NCBI RefSeq assembly: GCF_000246945.1
Contig: NZ_BAEX01000027.1
Location: 1 to 35,942, forward strand
Reading direction: 5' to 3'
From: Myroides injenensis M09-0166
GTDB taxonomy: Bacteria; Bacteroidota; Bacteroidia; Flavobacteriales; Flavobacteriaceae
DNA: 35,942 nt
Shown here: positions 24,797 to 33,463 of the stretch, piece after piece
How the letters are laid out: every line of letters starts with the position of its first letter
How positions within the stretch are numbered: position 1 is the stretch's first letter
Notes under the pieces: model-generated
What the model was told of the DNA's origin: nothing
Seen by the model: the letters and a program-made list of their open reading frames with translations, nothing else
Database searches by the model: none
Program-made: the position numbers and the translations under genes

Positions 24797-26356
24797 ATGA
24801 GAGGCATATTATTATATCTTTTTTTAATTATAATTAGTGTAAAAAACACATATGGTCAACAGTATTTATACGATAAAACCTATAATGAGATACAACAAGA
24901 TTTGTTATGTACAGATATAGATAGGGCTATTTATCAATCTGAGTATCTATTGAGTATTTCTGAGACCAATCAGCAAAAAATAAAAACTTATCTTTTAAAG
25001 ACTCAACTATTTCGTCAAAGTGGAATAAGAGATGAGGCTATCGTTAGTTTAAAAAAAGCTGATAGTATTGCTTATAATGAGAGAGATTATGGTTTTTTGT
25101 CGCGCATTAATGGCACCTTATCAACTTTATATAGAGAAAATGGACTTAGTGGTTTAGGCAAAATAGCATTGGAAAAAGGTATCAACTATAGCCAAAGAAT
25201 TCCCGAAAGTGATGATAAGTTTCGATTTATTGGAAATACAAAACAAGAATTAGCTTATTATGAAATGGAAGAGGAGAACTATTCCAAAGCAATTTCTTAC
25301 TTAAAGGAAGGTTTTACACTTTATGAACTCATTAAAGGAGATATAGATAAAAAATTCTTATATGCTATTAATAATGAATTAATTGCAAAAAATTACTTAC
25401 TCAAGCAGCAAGTTGATTCTGCTTTTGCTTATTTAAAAAAAGCAGACTTAGATCTCAGTACTTCTAATTCTTCCAGTAGTGCTCTTAGAGGCTTTATATA
25501 TGAAGGACTAGGAAAGGTCTTTCTAGAAAAAAGAGATTATAAAAGTGCCTTAACTTATTTTAATAATGCATGGAATATAGCTCAGGAATCTAGCTTTTTT
25601 GATTTAAAATTACAAGTTGGACGTTCACTTTTAGACTATTACAAGCAGACCGGAAGTGACAAGGAGTATATAGTGTTTGCTGAAACTTATTTAAAACTTA
25701 AAGAAGATGAACACTACAAGCGAAATACAATAAATAATAAGCTTGTTCACTCCATGTATGAAAAGGAAGTTTTAATCAATAAACAACACAAAAGGCAAAT
25801 GTATTATGCACAGTGGGGTTTGATGATTTTATCTTTTTCTCTACTTTTTCTTTTTTTCATTAAAGGGAGTGATATATCTAAGTATTTTTTTTTAAAACTA
25901 TGTATAAAAAACAGACCAAATGCCTTATTAGTTTCTAAAGAGGATTATAATCAAGAATTCGAAGAAGAGCAAGAAGAAGTTGATAAAGAATACATGTCTA
26001 AGGACATGGAAGACTTTATTTTAGAGCGTATAGAAATATTTGAAAAACAAAAGGGATTTTTAGATAAAGATATTTCACTTAGTGTACTAGCTGGTCAATT
26101 TGGTTGTAATCATCGGTATTTGTCTTATGTAGTTAATAAATATAAACAAAAAGAATTCACGAGTTATATTAACGAATTACGCATTAAATATATCGTAAAA
26201 TGTCTTTATGATAACTCTGATTATTTACTTTATAAAATAAGTTATTTAGCAGAGCAAAGTGGTTTTGCTTCACATAGTAGATTTACTATTACTTTTAAAA
26301 AAGTAGTAGGAGAGTCCCCTTCTCAATTTATTAGTCGACTTAAAGAAGAAAACTAA
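24797..26356 (+). CDS. TPR-AraC hybrid regulator with one membrane segment
   Basis: 519 residues. N-terminal signal (about 1-20), a helical TPR-like region (about 28-310, for example KAISYLKEGFTLYELIKG and GKVFLEKRDYKSALTYFNNA), a single membrane helix (about 338-356), an acidic linker (about 383-402), and a C-terminal AraC-type DNA-binding domain (about 403-519) with SVLAGQFGCNHRYLSYVVNK and the second helix-turn-helix ISYLAEQSGFASHSRFTITF. This layout, with periplasmic TPR sensor and cytoplasmic DNA-binding domain, is widespread in Bacteroidota. The target is unknown; neighbours are the polysaccharide operon upstream and a shorter paralogue downstream. Confidence 0.85.
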   Translation: MRGILLYLFLIIISVKNTYGQQYLYDKTYNEIQQDLLCTDIDRAIYQSEYLLSISETNQQKIKTYLLKTQLFRQSGIRDEAIVSLKKADSIAYNERDYGFLSRINGTLSTLYRENGLSGLGKIALEKGINYSQRIPESDDKFRFIGNTKQELAYYEMEEENYSKAISYLKEGFTLYELIKGDIDKKFLYAINNELIAKNYLLKQQVDSAFAYLKKADLDLSTSNSSSSALRGFIYEGLGKVFLEKRDYKSALTYFNNAWNIAQESSFFDLKLQVGRSLLDYYKQTGSDKEYIVFAETYLKLKEDEHYKRNTINNKLVHSMYEKEVLINKQHKRQMYYAQWGLMILSFSLLFLFFIKGSDISKYFFLKLCIKNRPNALLVSKEDYNQEFEEEQEEVDKEYMSKDMEDFILERIEIFEKQKGFLDKDISLSVLAGQFGCNHRYLSYVVNKYKQKEFTSYINELRIKYIVKCLYDNSDYLLYKISYLAEQSGFASHSRFTITFKKVVGESPSQFISRLKEEN

Positions 26357-26830
26357 TAAGTCTTCTTTTTCGATTTAAAATCTTATTTGTTTTTTTAGTC
26401 ATATTTAATGGTTATCTGTATATTTAATATTGATGACATATGAAAGTTTTTGTTTTTTTTTATGCTTTTGTTTGTTTTTTAATTCATTCTATTTCAGTGT
26501 GTTGTAAAATGTCCACCCTGATGTCCACCCTTGTTTTTATGTTTTTTTTATAATAGAAATTACTTTTAACAATGTAATGAAAATAGAATTAGATAATGTT
26601 AATATTATCAATGAAAAAAATATAAATCAAATTCACTACTCAATATTTTCTTGCAGTAAATGCATATAGAATAATGACTCTCTTTTGTAGCCACTTTTAT
26701 TAAATAAGCCAAGTATGTATTATTTATTTCTATTGACAAAAGAATAGATTTAAAAGGTATAATTATAATTTAATGAAAGCAAAAGAAAGTTGTTTTTTAC
26801 AATAGCGTGAGTTTTATAAAGTAAAGAATA
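26357..26830. other. Intergenic region with a GC-rich tandem repeat
   Basis: About 0.47 kb between the two AraC-type genes. ATGTCCACCCTG (26509-26520) is followed directly by ATGTCCACCCTT (26521-26532): a 12-base unit twice in tandem, with only the last base differing and much richer in GC than the surroundings. No gene, clear hairpin or promoter was recognised in the rest. Confidence 0.5.
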
Positions 26831-27529
26831 ATGAGAACACAACAAAACAACAAAACAACCCTTAAAAATTTAACCACTAAAAAAGTATCATATCTCCAAT
26901 TACTAGAGGATTATAAACAGCGAATGCTTGTCTTGTATAAGGATAATTCTGTAGGTAATAATCAAGTTGATAGTTCATATCCCTCTATTATTGTTTTTAT
27001 ATATTATACAGGTGTTTTTTTTACAGCAGCTCTATCTAATACATTTAGAAAAAAAGACAAAAGGTATGATCAATTATTAAAATTAAACAATAATATAAAG
27101 AAGGAAAGAAAACAAGAAAGTAAACAACTAAGGATAAAGGAAAGTATAAAACATCAAAAGAATTATATGCCCAAAGAAACAGAACAATATATTTTAAGAA
27201 AGCTTAAGACATTTGAAAAGAACAAACAATATTTAAATAAGCAGATTTCTTTAAATTATGTTGCAGTTGAATTTGGAATCAATCATCGTTATTTATCTCA
27301 CGTGATTAATAAACATGAGCAAAAAGATTTTGCCAATTATATTAATGAATTACGTATTTATTATATCATAGATTGTTTAGATAATAAACCTGAATATCTT
27401 AAATATAAGATTAGTTATTTGGCAGATAAATGCGGCTTTACTTCCCATAGTAGGTTTACTCTTACATTTAAAAAAATTATAGGAGAGTCACCATCATCTT
27501 ATATTAATGATAAGATGAATCAAATTTGA
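26831..27529 (+). CDS. AraC-type regulator, truncated paralogue of the TPR-AraC protein
   Basis: 232 residues. The last ~115 residues repeat the DNA-binding domain of the gene before it almost step by step (SLNYVAVEFGINHRYLSHVI; ISYLADKCGFTSHSRFTLTF; IIGESPSSYI). The N-terminal half keeps a membrane-like segment (about 51-70, YPSIIVFIYYTGVFFTAAL) and a basic linker, but the TPR sensor and signal peptide are missing. A tandem duplicate that lost its sensor; it may compete for the same DNA sites or act without input. The coding frame is intact. Confidence 0.75.
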   Translation: MRTQQNNKTTLKNLTTKKVSYLQLLEDYKQRMLVLYKDNSVGNNQVDSSYPSIIVFIYYTGVFFTAALSNTFRKKDKRYDQLLKLNNNIKKERKQESKQLRIKESIKHQKNYMPKETEQYILRKLKTFEKNKQYLNKQISLNYVAVEFGINHRYLSHVINKHEQKDFANYINELRIYYIIDCLDNKPEYLKYKISYLADKCGFTSHSRFTLTFKKIIGESPSSYINDKMNQI

Positions 27530-27591
27530 GTTTTGTGATTAATTAGAAAATCACCTTGGTAGTATTTTATATTATTGGCGCTGAACTACTA

Positions 27592-27599
27592 TATTTTTG
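27592..27599 (+). promoter_or_regulatory. Possible -7 box for the tra operon
   Basis: TATTTTTG matches TAnnTTTG exactly and lies about 125 bases before traE. No TTG stands at the right distance (the nearest are 14 and 33 bases away), so the call is weak. Confidence 0.3.
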
Positions 27600-27675
27600 A
27601 GTCCTTTTAAGACAAGTAGCCTCTTTTTTTGTCATAAAATAATAGACTTTGTTTTTTTAAGCAAATTCAATGAAA

Positions 27676-27696
27676 TATCAAGTAAACTACTTGATA
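27676..27696. repeat. Perfect 9-bp inverted repeat just before traE
   Basis: TATCAAGTA (27676-27684), loop AAC, TACTTGATA (27688-27696). It ends 22 bases before the traE start codon. No T-run follows, so it is not a normal terminator; it could be an operator or a hairpin that affects translation of traE. Confidence 0.45.
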
Positions 27697-27718
27697 AAGT
27701 AATTTTAAAAGTCATATT

Positions 27719-28018
27719 ATGAAAAAAAAAGTATTTTTTATTTCAGTAATTTCTTTACTGATTCAGTATCGAAATTTTGCTCAAGGAAATGGAGTTGCAG
27801 GAATCACAGAAGCCACCCAAATGGTTACTTCTTATTTTGATCCAGCCACTAAACTTATCTATGCTATTGGAGCTGTAGTTGGTTTAATAGGAGGGGTAAA
27901 GGTCTACAACAAATTCTCAAGTGGTGATCCCGATACAAGCAAGACAGCTGCAAGCTGGTTTGGAGCTTGTATCTTTTTAATTGTAGCAGCAACGATTCTA
28001 CGTTCATTTTTCCTTTAA
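27719..28018 (+). CDS. traE: Conjugative transfer protein TraE (DUF4134)
   Basis: 99 residues. Signal-like N-terminus (about 1-22), then two membrane helices (about 45-62, LIYAIGAVVGLIGGVKVY, and 80-98), with the short loop FSSGDPDTSKTAASWFGAC between them that marks TraE of Bacteroidota conjugative elements. By size and helices it is the analogue of VirB2 (pilin). First gene of the tra block; the upstream genes traA-D of CTnDOT-type elements are not present. Confidence 0.88.
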   Translation: MKKKVFFISVISLLIQYRNFAQGNGVAGITEATQMVTSYFDPATKLIYAIGAVVGLIGGVKVYNKFSSGDPDTSKTAASWFGACIFLIVAATILRSFFL

Positions 28019-28029
28019 AAGCTACGCTT

Positions 28030-28374
28030 ATGAAAAAGTATAGTATCAATAAAGGTATTGGAGCAAGCGTAGAATTTAAAGGCCTCAAGGCGCAGTACTT
28101 GTTTTATTTTGCGGGAGGACTATTGGCTGATTTAATTCTTGTTATGGTTTTGTATATGGCAGGGGTAAATAATTTTATTTGTTTAACCCTTGGCCTTGGC
28201 ATATCAGGCTATCTTGTCTATAAGGTGTTTTCACTAAATAAGAAATACGCTCAGTATGGTCTTATGAAAATTCAAGCCAGGAAATATTTTCCAAAGTATA
28301 TTATCTCAAGGAAGGATTTTAGAGCGTATTTCAATAGAAACTTAAAGTTAAGACACTATGAGAAATACAGCTAA
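28030..28374 (+). CDS. traF: Conjugative transfer protein TraF (DUF4133)
   Basis: The frame opens further upstream, inside traE, but the family start is MKKYSINKGIG, so ATG 28030 is chosen, giving 114 residues. Two membrane helices at about residues 23-45 and 48-66, then a basic tail. VirB3-like inner-membrane part of the transfer machine. The last 17 bases overlap traG, as is usual for this pair. Confidence 0.87.
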   Translation: MKKYSINKGIGASVEFKGLKAQYLFYFAGGLLADLILVMVLYMAGVNNFICLTLGLGISGYLVYKVFSLNKKYAQYGLMKIQARKYFPKYIISRKDFRAYFNRNLKLRHYEKYS

Positions 28375-30868
28375 GACAAACACTTTAGAGAGAATGTTTC
28401 CGATTCTATCGGTAGAGAACAATTGTATTGTCTCCAAACAAGCAGATATAACGGTTTGTTACAAGGTTATCTTACCTGAGATATTTACCATCTCAGACAA
28501 AGAGTATGAGACCATTCACAGCGTGTGGCATAAGGCTATTAAAACCCTTCCGGAGTTTACTGTGATTCACAAACAGGATTGGTTTGTAAAACAGAGTTAT
28601 AAGGCTGATTTTAAAGACGCAGAGCAGAGTTATTTAAGCAGAAGTTTTGAAAGGCATTTTAACGAGCGTCCCTATTTGAATCACAGTTGTTATTTATTTA
28701 TCACAAAAACTACCAAGGAGCGAATAAAAAGCCAGAGTAACTTTTCATCCCTTACAAAAGGAGAACTCATTCCAAAACAGATCAGAGATAAAGACACTAT
28801 TCAAAGCTTTTTAGAGGCAACAACTCAGCTTGAAAAGATTGTTAATGATAGCGGTCTAATAAGCTTAATTAAACTATCTGAAGGGGATATCATAGGTTCA
28901 GAGGATAAAAGTGGACTCTTGGAGCAGTATCTGACGCTAAGTCCAAGTAAAAGAGGAAGTCTTCAGGATATTGCCATCAGCGCAGAGGAGGTTAGAGTAG
29001 GAGATAATCGTATTTCTATGCACACTTTATCAAGTACAGATGATCTGCCTACTGAGGTGTCTTATTTATCACGCTATGAAAAGCTATCAACCGATAAAAG
29101 CAGTATGACTTTATCGTTTGCCTCGCCAGTTGGACTTCTTTTAAACTGTAATCACATCTATAATCAGTATTTGTTTATTGAAGATAGTGATTCTAATTTA
29201 AAGCAATTTGAGAAGTCAGCTAAAAATATGCATTCCCTTGCCAGATACAGCAGAGCTAATCAAATAAACAAGCAGTGGATAGAAGAATACTTAAATGAGG
29301 CTCATAGTAAAGGATTAACATCTATTAAAGCTCACTTTAATGTAATGGCATGGTCTGATAATTCAAGTGAGCTTAAACAGATTAAAAACGATACAGGAAG
29401 CGCAATTGCTTCCATGGAGTGTGTGCCAAGACACAATACAGTGGATGCTCCAGCGCTTTACTGGGCAGGTATGCCAGGGAATAGCGGGGATTTTCCAAGT
29501 GAAGAGAGCTTTTACAGCTTCATTGAACCTGCACTTTGCTTTTTTGCGGGGGAGACCAACTATCAAAACTCACTTTCTCCCTTTGGGATAAAGATGGCAG
29601 ATCGCTTAACTGGTAAACCAATTCACTTAGATATTTCAGATCTACCGATGAAAAAGGGAATTATCACTAATCGAAACAAATTTATCTTGGGACCCTCGGG
29701 AAGTGGTAAGAGCTTTTTTACCAATCATATGTTACGGCAGTACTATGAGCAAAACGCCCACGTGCTTTTAGTTGATACAGGGAACTCTTATCAAGGGTTA
29801 TGCGAGCTGATTAAAGGAAAAACCAATGGCGAGGATGGGCTGTATTTTACCTACACCGAGGAAAACCCAATTGCTTTTAATCCTTTTTATACCGATGATG
29901 GGGTATTTGATATTGAAAAAAGAGAGAGTATTAAGACTCTTATCTTAACGCTTTGGAAGCGGGATGACCAGCCCCCTTTAAGATCGGAGGAAGTAGCGCT
30001 TTCAAACGCCGTTAGTGGGTATATCCAAAAACTTCAAAATAGCGATGTAAAACCGAGTTTCAATACTTTCTATGAATATATCAAAACAGATTACAAAGCT
30101 GAGTTAGAACACAAAAAGGTTAGAGAAAAAGACTTTGATCTTTATAACTTTTTAAATGTGCTTGAACCCTACTATAAAGCAGGCGAATACGACTATTTAT
30201 TAAACTCAGAAAGCGAGCTTGATTTACTCAATAAACGCTTTATCGTTTTTGAAATTGACGCGATAAAGGATCACAAGATTCTTTTTCCCATAGTGACAAT
30301 AATCATTATGGAGGTATTTATAAATAAGATGCGTAGGCTTAAAGGTCAGCGCAAATTAATCTTAATTGAAGAGGCTTGGAAGGCTATAGCTAAAGAAGGG
30401 ATGGCCGATTACTTAAAGTATTTATTTAAGACCGTTAGAAAGTTCTTTGGAGAGGCAATTGTGGTAACGCAAGAGGTGGATGATATCATTCAATCTCCGA
30501 TTGTAAAGGAGAGTATTATCAATAATTCCGACTGTAAGATCCTTCTTGATCAGCGCAAATACATGAATAAGTTTGATGATATACAAACGATGCTTGGCCT
30601 TACTGACAAAGAAAAAGCCCAAATCTTATCGATTAATTTAAACAACAATCCAAACCGACTTTACAAAGAGGTGTGGATTGGTCTTGGAGGAACTCACTCC
30701 GGTGTGTATGCAACAGAAGTGAGTTACAGTGAATATTTAGCTTACACCACAGAGGAGACTGAAAAATTACAGGTTATGAATCTGGCTAAAGAGCTCAAGG
30801 GTAACGTAGAGATGGCTATAAAGCGTCTTGTACAAGATAAAAAAGACAAGGGTGATACTATTGCCTAA
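28358..30868 (+). CDS. traG: TraG, VirB4-type conjugation ATPase
   Basis: 836 residues, the family length. Powers pilus biogenesis and substrate transfer at the inner membrane. Walker A G-P-S-G-S-G-K-S at 445-452, Walker B with R-K-L-I-L-I-E-E at 665-672 and AWKAIAKEG after it, then a conserved TQEVDDI and DQRKY region. The N-terminal half (about 1-400) is the VirB4-like domain without nucleotide motifs, including SVENNCIVSKQADITVCY. Coding frame intact, so the motor itself should be functional. Confidence 0.92.
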   Translation: MRNTAKTNTLERMFPILSVENNCIVSKQADITVCYKVILPEIFTISDKEYETIHSVWHKAIKTLPEFTVIHKQDWFVKQSYKADFKDAEQSYLSRSFERHFNERPYLNHSCYLFITKTTKERIKSQSNFSSLTKGELIPKQIRDKDTIQSFLEATTQLEKIVNDSGLISLIKLSEGDIIGSEDKSGLLEQYLTLSPSKRGSLQDIAISAEEVRVGDNRISMHTLSSTDDLPTEVSYLSRYEKLSTDKSSMTLSFASPVGLLLNCNHIYNQYLFIEDSDSNLKQFEKSAKNMHSLARYSRANQINKQWIEEYLNEAHSKGLTSIKAHFNVMAWSDNSSELKQIKNDTGSAIASMECVPRHNTVDAPALYWAGMPGNSGDFPSEESFYSFIEPALCFFAGETNYQNSLSPFGIKMADRLTGKPIHLDISDLPMKKGIITNRNKFILGPSGSGKSFFTNHMLRQYYEQNAHVLLVDTGNSYQGLCELIKGKTNGEDGLYFTYTEENPIAFNPFYTDDGVFDIEKRESIKTLILTLWKRDDQPPLRSEEVALSNAVSGYIQKLQNSDVKPSFNTFYEYIKTDYKAELEHKKVREKDFDLYNFLNVLEPYYKAGEYDYLLNSESELDLLNKRFIVFEIDAIKDHKILFPIVTIIIMEVFINKMRRLKGQRKLILIEEAWKAIAKEGMADYLKYLFKTVRKFFGEAIVVTQEVDDIIQSPIVKESIINNSDCKILLDQRKYMNKFDDIQTMLGLTDKEKAQILSINLNNNPNRLYKEVWIGLGGTHSGVYATEVSYSEYLAYTTEETEKLQVMNLAKELKGNVEMAIKRLVQDKKDKGDTIA

Positions 30869-30906
30869 TTTTCTTCAAAATAAAACAATCTTTAAAATTT
30901 ATTACA

Positions 30907-31539
30907 ATGAAAAAACTATATCAAATAGGGATTATAGCTATGCTATTTATTCTACCTATAAAAGGACACTCACAGTGGACAGTATATGACCCAGGAAACT
31001 TTGCTCAAAGCATTGTTAATAGCGCCAATGAAATTATACAAACATCGGCTACGGTTGAAAATGTAATTAAAAATTTTAAACAAGTAGAGAAAGTTTACAA
31101 CCAAGGTAAAGAGTATTATGATAAGCTTCAAGGGGTAAACAATCTTGTTAAGGACGCAAGGAAAGTGCAACAAACAGTGCTTTTAGTGGCAGAGGTCTCA
31201 GAGCTATATGTCAAAAACTTTGGCAAGATGCTAAACGATACTAATTTTTCACCACAGGAGCTAGTGGCTATAGCAAATGGCTATTCTATTTTACTTGGTG
31301 AGAGCACCGAGCTTTTAAAAGAGCTTAAGCAAATTATAAGTCCCTCAAGCCTTTCTTTAAATGATAAAGAGCGCATGGATATTATAGATAGGCTTTATAT
31401 ACAGGTTAAAAACTACCACAGTCTTGTTAGTTATTATACCAGAAAAAATATAGGTATTAGCATCTTAAGAGCCAAAAAGAAAAGCAATACCCAAAGGGTA
31501 TTTGATTTATATGGTAACTCGAATCAAAAATACTGGTAG
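30907..31539 (+). CDS. traI: TraI (DUF4141), VirB5-like secreted transfer protein
   Basis: 210 residues. Signal peptide (about 1-22, cut after GHSQ), then WTVYDPGNFAQSIVNSANE, a hallmark of this family, and long helices (NVIKNFKQVEKVYNQGKEYY). VirB5-like periplasmic or pilus-tip protein. It follows traG after 38 bases with no traH between them. It ends 2 bases before traJ. This TraI is unrelated to the F-plasmid relaxase of the same name. Confidence 0.87.
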   Translation: MKKLYQIGIIAMLFILPIKGHSQWTVYDPGNFAQSIVNSANEIIQTSATVENVIKNFKQVEKVYNQGKEYYDKLQGVNNLVKDARKVQQTVLLVAEVSELYVKNFGKMLNDTNFSPQELVAIANGYSILLGESTELLKELKQIISPSSLSLNDKERMDIIDRLYIQVKNYHSLVSYYTRKNIGISILRAKKKSNTQRVFDLYGNSNQKYW

Positions 31540-31541
31540 TT

Positions 31542-32537
31542 ATGGCAAGTGATAATTTACATGAGGTACTTCAAAGTCTTTATTACGATATGATGCCACT
31601 ATCGGCCCAGATGGCAGGGATGTCTAAAAGTCTAGCAGGCCTTGGTGCTCTTTTTTACATTGGCATTAAAGTATGGCAAGCCTTAGCTAGAGCCGAGCCT
31701 ATTGATGTTTATCCAATGCTCAGACCGTTTGCTTTGGGCATCTGTATCATGTTTTTTCCAACCCTTGTTCTTGGAACATTAAACGCAGTGCTTAGTCCTG
31801 TAGTTAAAGGAACACATCAGATATTAGAGCGTCAAGTGATTGATATGACTTCTTTACAGCAGAAAAAAGATGTTTTAGAAAAACAGGCAATGCTACGAAA
31901 TCCAGAGACAGCCTATTTAGTTTCAGACGAAGAGTTTGATAAAAAGCTTGATGAGCTTGGGTGGTCTCCATCTGATTTAGCAGCGATGACAGGTATGTAT
32001 TTAGAGAAATGGCAATATGATTTTCAAAAAAATCTAAGAGATGGTTTTAGAGAGATATTAGAAATGCTCTTTCAAGCTGCGGCTCTTGTTATTGATACGA
32101 TTCGGACTTTCTTTTTGGTAGTGCTGTCCATACTTGGTCCAATTGCCTTTGCTATCTCGATATGGAGTGGTTTTGAATCAACACTTACCCAGTGGCTCAC
32201 ACGGTACATAAGCGTGTATCTCTGGCTTCCAGTAGCAGATCTATTTAGTAGTATGCTCGCTAAGATTCAAGTGTTAATTATCGAAAGAGATATGCAGATG
32301 CTTTCAGATCCAAGTTTTGTCCCTGATACCTCTAATACTGCTTATGCGATTTTTATGATCATTGGTATTGTTGGATATTTTACTATTCCTACAGTAACAG
32401 GATGGGTAATTCAAGCAGGTGGAGCAGGAAACTTTATGCGTAATATGAATAAGACTGTATCAACTACTGGTAATATGGCCACGGCAGGAGCAGGGGCAAC
32501 AGTAGGTAATATTTCAGGACAACTAATCAAAAAATAA
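31542..32537 (+). CDS. traJ: TraJ, VirB6-like inner-membrane protein
   Basis: 331 residues. N-terminal segment with YYDMMPLSAQMAGMSKSLAG, then several membrane helices (about 24-42, 62-82, 175-207, 215-235, 262-290) and a Gly/Ala-rich tail. Forms the channel base in the inner membrane. PMLRPFALGICIMFFPT is typical of the family. Closely packed between traI and traK. Confidence 0.88.
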   Translation: MASDNLHEVLQSLYYDMMPLSAQMAGMSKSLAGLGALFYIGIKVWQALARAEPIDVYPMLRPFALGICIMFFPTLVLGTLNAVLSPVVKGTHQILERQVIDMTSLQQKKDVLEKQAMLRNPETAYLVSDEEFDKKLDELGWSPSDLAAMTGMYLEKWQYDFQKNLRDGFREILEMLFQAAALVIDTIRTFFLVVLSILGPIAFAISIWSGFESTLTQWLTRYISVYLWLPVADLFSSMLAKIQVLIIERDMQMLSDPSFVPDTSNTAYAIFMIIGIVGYFTIPTVTGWVIQAGGAGNFMRNMNKTVSTTGNMATAGAGATVGNISGQLIKK

Positions 32538-32543
32538 AGTATT

Positions 32544-33167
32544 ATGGAATTTAAATCACTTCGAAATATAGAAAACAGCTTTAAACAGATAAGGCTCTAC
32601 GCTATTGTATTTGCATCGGTTTGTCTTTTAGTAGTTGGGTTTACTATTTATAAAAGCTATGATTTTGCTAAAGAGCAACGAGAGAAGATCTACGTGCTTG
32701 ATAAAGGCAAATCCCTTATGCTTGCCCTTTCTCAAGACGCAAGTATAAACCGGCCAGTAGAGGCAAGAGAACACGTAAGACGTTTTCACGAGCTTTTCTT
32801 TACACTCTCACCTGAGAAGGCAGCTATAGAGAGTAATATGCAAAGAGCCTTTAACCTTTCTGATAAAACCGCTTTTAATTACTATAAAGACTTACTTGAA
32901 AAAGGGTATTACAGCCGGGTAATCTCAGGGAATATCCAGCAACGAGTTGAGGTAGATAGTATTAAAATAGATTTTAATGCCTATCCCTATAAAACCATGA
33001 CCTATGCCACCCAGTATATCATCAGATCAAGTAATCTAACCAAAAGAAATCTTATAACAAGTAGCCAGCTTATATCTGCGGTAAGGTCTGATAATAACCC
33101 TCAGGGGTTTATTATTGAAAAGTTTACTGTTGTAGAGAACAAAGACTTAGAAGTTGTTAAACGCTAA
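32544..33167 (+). CDS. traK: TraK, VirB8-like inner-membrane scaffold protein
   Basis: 207 residues. Short cytoplasmic start (MEFKSLRNIENSFKQIRLYA), one membrane helix (about 18-37), then a periplasmic domain with NRPVEAREHVRRFHELFF, typical of TraK. It links the inner-membrane platform with the outer-membrane core made by TraM and TraN. Starts 6 bases after traJ. Confidence 0.88.
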   Translation: MEFKSLRNIENSFKQIRLYAIVFASVCLLVVGFTIYKSYDFAKEQREKIYVLDKGKSLMLALSQDASINRPVEAREHVRRFHELFFTLSPEKAAIESNMQRAFNLSDKTAFNYYKDLLEKGYYSRVISGNIQQRVEVDSIKIDFNAYPYKTMTYATQYIIRSSNLTKRNLITSSQLISAVRSDNNPQGFIIEKFTVVENKDLEVVKR

Positions 33168-33178
33168 AAAACTAATCT

Positions 33179-33463
33179 ATGAATAAGTTACAACTTTTAA
33201 GACATAGCTATTGTAGTAGGCTACAGACCTATTGGAATAACCTCTCAATAAAAAGGCAACGAGCTTTATTACTTGCCTCTTTTACACTCTACAGCCTTAT
33301 TTGCTTTTTTATTGTAAAGACAAGTTTTAGTTCTAAACTAACATCAGATAATCAAGAGAAACAGTACAATATCAAACCTGTAAAGTATTTGCTTGATAGG
33401 CAAAAGATAGAATTACAAACACCTTTAAAACCCAATAAGTATGAACTACAATCAATCAGATAA
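33179..33463 (+). CDS. traL: TraL (DUF3989), small membrane protein
   Basis: 94 residues with one membrane helix (about 28-47, ALLLASFTLYSLICFFIVK), a basic cytoplasmic N-terminus and a short periplasmic tail. Position and size fit TraL, always found between traK and traM. The end overlaps traM by 23 bases. Exact role unknown in the family. Confidence 0.75.
   Translation: MNKLQLLRHSYCSRLQTYWNNLSIKRQRALLLASFTLYSLICFFIVKTSFSSKLTSDNQEKQYNIKPVKYLLDRQKIELQTPLKPNKYELQSIR

Noticed and set aside
27967-28029. Longer start for traF inside traE
   Set aside because: The family start MKKYSINKGIG lies at 28030; the extension is only the traE coding region read in another frame.
29363-29591. Two 67-74 codon frames inside traG on both strands
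   Set aside because: Shadows of the intact traG frame; no family resemblance.
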